A program made the position numbers and the translations under genes. Of a DNA stretch of 38,394 nucleotides, positions 33,192-38,394 are shown one piece after another. Below the pieces are notes generated by a model. The model was not told the origin of the DNA. It ran no database searches and saw only the letters and a program-made list of their open reading frames with translations. Numbering within the stretch: position 1 is the first letter of the stretch; every line of letters begins with the position of its first letter. This DNA is from a candidate division WOR-1 bacterium RIFOXYB2_FULL_36_35. Lineage in GTDB: Bacteria > Margulisbacteria > WOR-1 > XYC2-FULL-46-14 > XYC2-FULL-37-10. The stretch covers positions 1 to 38,394 of the forward strand of contig MEUA01000057.1 in assembly GCA_001771505.1 (NCBI GenBank). Direction: 5' to 3'.

Positions 33192-34091
33192 TTATAAATC
33201 ATCGCCAACTCGAAATCCAGTAGAATTGTCTCGAATATTTTTCGATATACCGTGCCGATGACTGCATTTGAAATAATCCAAGTTATGAATCCAGTATGCG
33301 CCGCCGCGACAGGAAATAGACTCTCCTTCTGTGGCAAATATCGGATCACGAGGCATTGAAAAGTCAATTCTTTCATAAAATGAACGCGTCCATTCCCACA
33401 CGTTTCCCGCCAAATCCCTCACCCCTTCCACACTCTTCCCCATCTCTACACCATTTCTATTAATAGGCCTCGTGTGAGAATCTTTAAACACAATCCAATC
33501 ATCTACAAACAAAGTTCCCCAAGGGAAGAAACTTCCCATAGGGCCGGCGGCAGCCCGCTCCCATTCAAGCTCCGTTAAAAGACGCTTCCCAGTCCATTTG
33601 GCAAATTCCTGCGCATCATAAAAAGAGACCCCTACAACGGGTAAATAATGACCAACAACTCTTCTCGTCTCATCTTCAGCTTCAAAACCAAAGAGTCTAT
33701 CATCCCAAAATGCAGGCAGCTGATATCCGGTACTATCACAAAACACCTTATATTGAGCATTTGTAATTAGATCCCTGCTAACTCTAAAACCGTTCACCCT
33801 TACTCCTTCTACATTCTGAAATATAAATTCTCCGCCTGGAATATTTATCATATTTAAATCTATTCTCGGCCTGCAGAATCTCAATAAAATAGAAGGTATC
33901 CCTCCACTTTGAATAGCCTGAGAAATACGGCTTTTCACCACTGGAAACCCAAATGACTTAAGGGCATCTACTAGCTCGTCAGTAAGTTCTCCTCCATTTT
34001 GAACAGAAACAACTTTATTATAGAGCTCGTCAACATCTCCCCTCTCAACAACAACACTCAAATTAAATGATATAATTTTTTTGCTGAACAT
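33192..34091 (-). CDS. Formylglycine-generating enzyme fold (SUMF1/EgtB) protein
   Basis: A 299-residue protein. The first 75 residues are unlike the rest and unknown. From MINIPGGEFIF onward it is a typical FGE-sulfatase domain: VSRDLITNAQYKVFCDSTGY, LPVVGVSFYDAQEFAKWTGKRL, LTELEWERAA, FPWG, VRDLAGNVWEWT, SCRGGAYWI and a final STGFRVGDDL. At the end, where copper-dependent FGEs carry a pair of cysteines, only one is seen (FKCSHRHG), so sulfatase formylglycine formation is doubtful. Some relatives, such as EgtB, act on small molecules. It starts the five-gene group with the small paralogous proteins and radical SAM enzyme and might bind or modify their products. Confidence 0.85.
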   Translation of the reverse strand: MFSKKIISFNLSVVVERGDVDELYNKVVSVQNGGELTDELVDALKSFGFPVVKSRISQAIQSGGIPSILLRFCRPRIDLNMINIPGGEFIFQNVEGVRVNGFRVSRDLITNAQYKVFCDSTGYQLPAFWDDRLFGFEAEDETRRVVGHYLPVVGVSFYDAQEFAKWTGKRLLTELEWERAAAGPMGSFFPWGTLFVDDWIVFKDSHTRPINRNGVEMGKSVEGVRDLAGNVWEWTRSFYERIDFSMPRDPIFATEGESISCRGGAYWIHNLDYFKCSHRHGISKNIRDNSTGFRVGDDL

Positions 34092-34144
34092 TGTTTAAGG
34101 TTTCCCTCCAATAGTTTATTATCATTAAGAAACTGGTGAAATTT

Positions 34145-34182
34145 CACTCCGATTTCCTAGTCGGGGTGAATAATCGGGGTTT
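34145..34182. repeat. Composite palindromic repeat with third arm
   Basis: ACTCCGATTTCCTAGTCGG followed by GGTGAATAATCGGGGTTT, between the GH42 gene and the FGE-like gene. Confidence 0.75.
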
Positions 34183-34193
34183 ATTATGGTCAG

Positions 34194-35999
34194 TTAAAAA
34201 AGGCTAAGAGTAAAATCTCCATGCTTTAATATGTTTGAAAATAGGCTAAACGTGGCATAAATAATTTTACCTTTGCCAAACTTCTTCTCTATTAAAGCAG
34301 GATGCCCGTCGTCATATTTTTTTAAAACTACACAACTTTTCTCGTTAATCTTTAAAAGATCCCTGAAACCAAATACAGGGGAACCTTCAACTTTCATCTC
34401 TTTGCCAATAATTTCTGTATAAAGATGTTCAGACTCCAAAAGCTCCTCCAAAAGAGGAGTTTCATATAAATGGCCGTCTTCGTCTTTTAAGCCAAAACGG
34501 GATTCAGAAATCAATGTTCCTCCCGATTCCACAAATTTTTTAAGGTTGGCGAACTGGTTGCTGCTTAATAAATAAGGATTAGTCAGCAATAAAATGGCGC
34601 AATTAATCTCCCCTCTTTCCAATTCCGTATCAAAAATAAAAGAGGGTTGTATCTTTTTGCCATAAGCCAAACGGTAAGCGCCTACAATCGAATTGTTCCC
34701 ATAAAACAACCCCAAATCACCCCGCCCGGAAAACCAGTCATTAGGAGCCGGCCTCTGCCATCCCTCTTCCTGAAAAGTCTGAACATCAGACTGACGAGAA
34801 TAATAGATGGCAAGTTTTGTTGGTACGGTTCGCGAATCATCCCAACCTTGGGCAATAATCTCTTTTATTGCGTAATATCTTTCCGTGGGGCTTCCATCGG
34901 GCTTTAAAATTCCAAAACCTCCTGTCTCCGACCCAAACAGAGGGGGCCGAAAGTTATGAAATAAAATCATCTCTGCCCCATGATCTGCCAATAAATCGAC
35001 CCACTCTTTAATCTCTTCGCCTTTAACCCAGTCACCGTTTCCCCACCTAACATTCGGGCCCCCTTGAAGCTCAGAAACTATAAACGATGATCCTGTAGCA
35101 TGACAAACACCTTTCCAATAATCCGCGATCTGGGCAAGAGACTCTAAAGAATTTTGTGTCCCTTTAGGATAAATATCCCATCCGAAAAAATCCATATCTT
35201 CCGCTAATACTCTGTGATCAACAATTCTATTAACAATACTTGTAAAGCTGTTAGTCCCAATTTTTCTATTCTTATCATACTTTCTGACAATTTTTTTTAT
35301 CTCTTTAAGCCATGCGGAAATATTTTCAGACTTAAACCTGAACCAGTCAAGATAGATATGAGGGTTTCCCGCATCCCACATACCGACTCTTGGGGGCGTT
35401 ATTTCGTCAAAAGAAGAAAAAGTCCCTGCCCAAAATTTTGTCCCCCATCTTTCATTTAATTTTGAAAGCAATTGATATTTATTTTTAGCCCATTTAATAA
35501 AAGCTTTTTTCGTCGATTCACAATGACAAAAATCTTTATTATCAGTTAAATCAAGAGGAGGATAATTAGGCTCATTATCAAGCTGCCACATATAAACTGC
35601 GGGATGATCTTTATATCTTTGCGCCATTTTATGAACAAGCGCTTTTGCATATTTTTTAAATGTTTCGTTATCGCGGCAGGCATTGGGACGGGGACCATAT
35701 GCAGGATGAATATATCCTGTATTTGCAACATGAAGAATTTCGGGATGCTTTTTAACCAGCCACTGAGGAGCCTGAGCAACAGGAATCCCAAGTAATACTT
35801 TCAAATTATGATTTTGGCAAATTTTTAAAGCCTCATCAAGCCCGCTAAAATCCCATTTATCTTCTTTAGGCTGAACAAAATCCCAGGCCATTTCAGCAAA
35901 CCTGACAATTTCAAAACCCATCTCTTTTATTTTAGAAAACTCTTTATCCCAAATATCTTTTGGCCACTGATCAGGATAATAAGTTACTCCAAATTGCAT
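34194..35999 (-). CDS. Beta-galactosidase, glycoside hydrolase family 42
   Basis: A 601-residue GH42 enzyme cleaving terminal beta-galactosides, probably in the cytoplasm since no signal peptide is present. It begins with MQFGVTYYPDQWP, the family N-terminus. The acid/base glutamate is in WQLDNEPN (E143) and the nucleophile in SELQGGPN (E310). The barrel is followed by a trimerisation domain (about 415-560). It lacks part of the usual C-terminal domain (family length 650-700). Starting at ATG 35999 is preferred; the frame continues 55 codons upstream but that part is repeat sequence. No ribosome-binding site; TATAAT ends six bases before the ATG, so the mRNA should be leaderless. Confidence 0.93.
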   Translation of the reverse strand: MQFGVTYYPDQWPKDIWDKEFSKIKEMGFEIVRFAEMAWDFVQPKEDKWDFSGLDEALKICQNHNLKVLLGIPVAQAPQWLVKKHPEILHVANTGYIHPAYGPRPNACRDNETFKKYAKALVHKMAQRYKDHPAVYMWQLDNEPNYPPLDLTDNKDFCHCESTKKAFIKWAKNKYQLLSKLNERWGTKFWAGTFSSFDEITPPRVGMWDAGNPHIYLDWFRFKSENISAWLKEIKKIVRKYDKNRKIGTNSFTSIVNRIVDHRVLAEDMDFFGWDIYPKGTQNSLESLAQIADYWKGVCHATGSSFIVSELQGGPNVRWGNGDWVKGEEIKEWVDLLADHGAEMILFHNFRPPLFGSETGGFGILKPDGSPTERYYAIKEIIAQGWDDSRTVPTKLAIYYSRQSDVQTFQEEGWQRPAPNDWFSGRGDLGLFYGNNSIVGAYRLAYGKKIQPSFIFDTELERGEINCAILLLTNPYLLSSNQFANLKKFVESGGTLISESRFGLKDEDGHLYETPLLEELLESEHLYTEIIGKEMKVEGSPVFGFRDLLKINEKSCVVLKKYDDGHPALIEKKFGKGKIIYATFSLFSNILKHGDFTLSLF

Positions 36000-36005
36000 G
36001 AGGAT

Positions 36006-36034
36006 ATTATAAAGGTATAAAAACAAGGGCGCAA
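36006..36034 (-). promoter_or_regulatory. Sigma-70 promoter of the GH42 gene, leaderless type
   Basis: TTGCGC (36029-36034), a 17-base spacer and TATAAT (36006-36011) on the minus strand, six bases before the start codon. Confidence 0.7.
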
Positions 36035-36068
36035 GAGGAGGAAATAAGAGCAGGAAATAAAAACATTG

Positions 36069-36093
36069 AACCCCGATTATTATAATCGGAGTG
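36069..36093. repeat. Palindromic repeat
   Basis: AACCCCGATTATTATAATCG copy between the divergent GH42 gene and the unknown plus-strand gene. Confidence 0.75.
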
Positions 36094-36125
36094 AAATTTA
36101 TTAATTTACATTCCGAAAAGAAAGA

Positions 36126-36188
36126 GAGATGGATCCCCGCTTTCGCGGGGATGACAAATTGCAAAGATTGCTATTATGCAACAAACCC
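36126..36188 (-). repeat. Dispersed repeat, half element, reverse orientation
   Basis: On the minus strand it starts GGGTTTGTTGCATAATAG and runs through GCAATTTGTCATCCCCGCG and AAAGCGGGGATCCAT, matching the element at 3544 and 12139. It lies in the 206-base gap upstream of the unknown plus-strand gene. Confidence 0.75.
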
Positions 36189-36205
36189 ATAGGAGGAAAA
36201 ACAAA

Positions 36206-37447
36206 ATGCAAAGAATATCTAGAGATTTAGGACGAACTGATGGAGGTCGTCTTGTTTCCCCTTTTGCACAATTCCACCCTCATACATCACAGGTATTAGA
36301 GGACTTAGCAAATCAGCCATGGATTAGAAACACTATCTCAAAACAAGATCTGGCTAAAATCGCAAACGGAGAAGGAGTGCCATCGGTTCATTTTAAAAAC
36401 ATAATATGTGAGCAGATGAATATACTTCCTATTACAAAAGCATTAGCACAAGAAATCGTGGCGTTAGTTGAACTGACAAATGTAGTACTTAATATAATAG
36501 AATACGCGGACTTTGAAAAAGCTTTTAATGTCAGAGATCCCTTCAATTTTGATTCAGAAGATTTAAGGGACTTCATATCAGCAATGGACGAATCTATTAG
36601 CAAAAATGTAAATGATCCTTTAAGGGTAAGGTTCGATTCATTTGTAGGGAAAATACATATAACATCTCTCAATGAAATATCGGCCGCCGTTCAGGTGGCA
36701 AGATTATTAAGTGATAATTTAGTAGGTGGAATACCTCATGAAGGAGCTACTTTAAATCTTTTAACAGATTTAAAGGCCATACTGACTTTGCCTGAAGCAA
36801 GTGGACTAAGAACTGCTCACGAAACACTAGATAAAAGTCAAATGGACCGTTTGCAAAAAGATTTAAAAGATATTTTAGAGTATTTATCTACTGCAAGCGC
36901 AATGAGCAACAAACAAATCGCAAGGGCTTTTTTAGAACTATTTTCTCTCGCAGGTAAAATACTAAAAGGGGAAAAAGGGGCAGAATATAGATCCCTTATG
37001 GGATACTATATAGGCTATATGGTTCAAAGAGCTCCGGTAAATGATCCTGAGTTTGCAATGGAATACTTGGCTGCTATCACTAAAATCTCTCGTGACCATC
37101 AATCCTCTATATTGCACGAAGGGAGACGAAGGTTTTGTTTAGAAGATAGAGAAGTCGCACACTATATCTTAACATTAATGAAACCAATGAAAGCACACCA
37201 TCCCGGAAGCCATCTAAGCCCAGCTGACCCTATAGTTGCTATTTTAGGCTCGAAAATTGATTTCACCGACAAAACCCTTAGGGAAGGTTTTTTAGCATAT
37301 ATTGAACCTTTAAATGAAGGGACAAGATTCAAGATATGGAGGAAAATGCTTGACAATGATAGTTTGCCAGAAGATTTAAAGGATCAAATCATAAGAGAAG
37401 TGAAAGCAACAGACGCTTACGCGGTTATAAAAAGGCTCGAAAGATAA
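36206..37447 (+). CDS. Unknown helical protein, first tandem copy
   Basis: A 413-residue soluble protein, mostly alpha-helical, with no membrane segment and no family I recognise. ATG 36206 has AGGAGG ten bases upstream; the frame upstream (from 36176) runs into repeat sequence and is not coding. Notable segments: SKQDLAKIANGEGVPSVHFK (could be a helix-turn-helix-like bundle, not certain), DESISKNVNDPLRVRFDSFV, and LSTASAMSNKQIARAFLELF. The following gene is a close paralogue with the same leader sequence, so the pair arose by tandem duplication. Codon use and base content look like the rest of the window. Confidence 0.75.
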   Translation: MQRISRDLGRTDGGRLVSPFAQFHPHTSQVLEDLANQPWIRNTISKQDLAKIANGEGVPSVHFKNIICEQMNILPITKALAQEIVALVELTNVVLNIIEYADFEKAFNVRDPFNFDSEDLRDFISAMDESISKNVNDPLRVRFDSFVGKIHITSLNEISAAVQVARLLSDNLVGGIPHEGATLNLLTDLKAILTLPEASGLRTAHETLDKSQMDRLQKDLKDILEYLSTASAMSNKQIARAFLELFSLAGKILKGEKGAEYRSLMGYYIGYMVQRAPVNDPEFAMEYLAAITKISRDHQSSILHEGRRRFCLEDREVAHYILTLMKPMKAHHPGSHLSPADPIVAILGSKIDFTDKTLREGFLAYIEPLNEGTRFKIWRKMLDNDSLPEDLKDQIIREVKATDAYAVIKRLER

Positions 37448-37455
37448 AAACAGAG

Positions 37456-37482
37456 TTTAACTTCGATATCATAATCGGGGGT
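37456..37482. repeat. Palindromic repeat between tandem paralogues
   Basis: Diverged copy (ACTTCGATATCATAATCGGG) directly after the first paralogue. Confidence 0.6.
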
Positions 37483-37505
37483 AATTTAATAGGAGGAAAA
37501 ACAAA

Positions 37506-38394
37506 ATGCAAGTACTATCTAGGAAATTAAAACTAACTGATGGAGGTTACCCTTTTGCGCAATTCAACTCTTACACATCACAGGTATTAGATACCTTAGC
37601 GAGCCAGCCATGGTTTTTTGGTTATATCTCAAAACAAGATCTGGCCAGAATCGCAAACGGAGAAGGGGTCGCATCAGATAGGTTTAAAAGAATAATATGT
37701 GAGCATATGAATATATGGCCTATTACAGCAAAGTTAGTAGATATAAATAAAATTGATTCTGCTGAATACAAGAGAAAATCCTTAGTCGAATTGACAGGTG
37801 TAATGCTTAATATAATAGAATACGCTGACTTCGAAAAAACTTTTAATGCCGGAAACTACAGTTGCAATCATCTTGAATCTGTAAAAGACTTCATATCAGT
37901 AATGGACGAATCTATTAGCAAAAATGTAAATGATCCTTTAAGGGTAAGGTTCAATTCATTTGTAGGGAAAATACATCTAACATCTCTCAATGAAATATCG
38001 GCCGCCGTTCAGATAGCAAGGTTATTAAATGATACTTTAGTAGGTGGGATACCTCATGAAGGAGCTACTTTAAATCTTTTAACAGATTTAAGGGCCTTAC
38101 TGACTTCTTTTGAAGCAGGGGGACTAAGCGAAACATCAGAGAGAATGCAAAGGGACCAATTTCAAGAAGATTTAAAAAATATTTTAGGATATTTATCTAC
38201 TGCAAGCGCAATGAGCAACAAACAAATCGCAAGGGCTTTTTTAGAACTATTTTCTCTCGCAGGTAAAATACTAAAAGGGGCAGAACATAAGTCTCTTATT
38301 GAATACGACATAGCTTATCTGGTGGATAGAGCTCCAGTAAACGAGCCTGATTTTGCGATGGAATACTTGGCTGCCATTGAAAGAATCTCTCCTG
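37506..38394 (+). CDS. Unknown helical protein, second tandem copy, cut by window end
   Basis: The frame is open from ATG 37506 to the last base (296 codons) without a stop, so the gene continues outside. It has the same AGGAGGAAAAACAAAATGCA start context as the first copy. The product matches the first copy along its whole visible length. Changes include a shorter N-terminus, an insertion of about 11 residues near residue 83 (around VDINKIDSAEYKRKS) and a diverged segment around 120-130. Other blocks are identical, including 91 bases at 38190-38280. Function unknown. Confidence 0.75.
   Translation, partial: MQVLSRKLKLTDGGYPFAQFNSYTSQVLDTLASQPWFFGYISKQDLARIANGEGVASDRFKRIICEHMNIWPITAKLVDINKIDSAEYKRKSLVELTGVMLNIIEYADFEKTFNAGNYSCNHLESVKDFISVMDESISKNVNDPLRVRFNSFVGKIHLTSLNEISAAVQIARLLNDTLVGGIPHEGATLNLLTDLRALLTSFEAGGLSETSERMQRDQFQEDLKNILGYLSTASAMSNKQIARAFLELFSLAGKILKGAEHKSLIEYDIAYLVDRAPVNEPDFAMEYLAAIERISP

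Noticed and set aside
36000-36164. N-terminal extension of the GH42 protein by 55 residues
   Set aside because: The extra residues begin MQFVIPAKAGIH, which is the translation of the dispersed CCCCGC-hairpin repeat. The true family N-terminus starts at 35999 with a promoter directly before it.
5090-37482. CRISPR array made of the repeated palindromes
   Set aside because: The copies are scattered over 30 kb at gene ends and are not separated by regular spacers.

Overview
The window comes from an AT-rich bacterium with a Gram-negative type envelope: a PorV/UPF0164-like outer-membrane protein, type IV pilus genes, FtsH, and sigma-54 regulators. The mix of genes (divIC next to a yabR-like S1 gene, serine/threonine kinases, NtrC regulators) and the dense palindromic intergenic repeats suggest an uncultured candidate phylum, for example the WOR-1/Saganbacteria-Margulisbacteria group. 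That placement is a guess from gene content, not a phylogenetic result.

Layout. 1-5.1 kb: a nucleotidyltransferase-like protein, a large PorV-like beta-barrel protein, and an intact NtrC-type regulator behind its own sigma-54 promoter. 5.1-9.2 kb: aspS, a 4-oxalocrotonate tautomerase homologue, and a glycosyltransferase pair (GT2 plus a polytopic membrane protein). 9.2-12.3 kb: repeat-rich DNA and a tandem pseudokinase/kinase pair. 12.3-17.2 kb: ksgA with an upstream RHH/PIN toxin-antitoxin pair, pdxA, an AlaC/DapL-like aminotransferase, lipA. 17.3-20 kb: pilT and the prepilin peptidase gene transcribed divergently from overlapping promoters, then a DivIC-like gene, an S1-domain gene and tRNA-Leu(UAA). 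20-21.6 kb: a two-gene operon behind a second sigma-54 promoter, encoding an unknown small protein and a response regulator whose AAA+ domain has lost its catalytic motifs. 21.9-29.2 kb: ftcD, mazG-ftsH, two small unknown genes, mfd. 29.2-34.1 kb: five co-directional genes (FGE/SUMF1-fold protein, two paralogous small proteins with a Nif11-like segment, a SAM methyltransferase-TPR protein, a radical SAM/SPASM enzyme) that look like an undescribed peptide-modification (RiPP-like) locus. 34.2-38.4 kb: a GH42 beta-galactosidase and two tandem paralogues of an unknown helical protein, the second cut by the window end.

Three themes cross the window. First, a 20-bp palindrome (CCCCGATT-loop-AATCGGGG) recurs at least 16 times, mostly at gene ends. 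It supplies the stop codon of four genes and lies in frame inside one. Second, several genes have a good -10 box only 6-9 bases before the start codon and no ribosome-binding site (pilT, pilD, aspS, mazG, the GH42 gene, perhaps mfd), so leaderless mRNAs are probably common here. The two sigma-54 genes instead have leaders with strong ribosome-binding sites. Third, degenerate copies of regulatory enzymes (a pseudokinase and a pseudo-AAA+ NtrC) sit in the same window as intact relatives.
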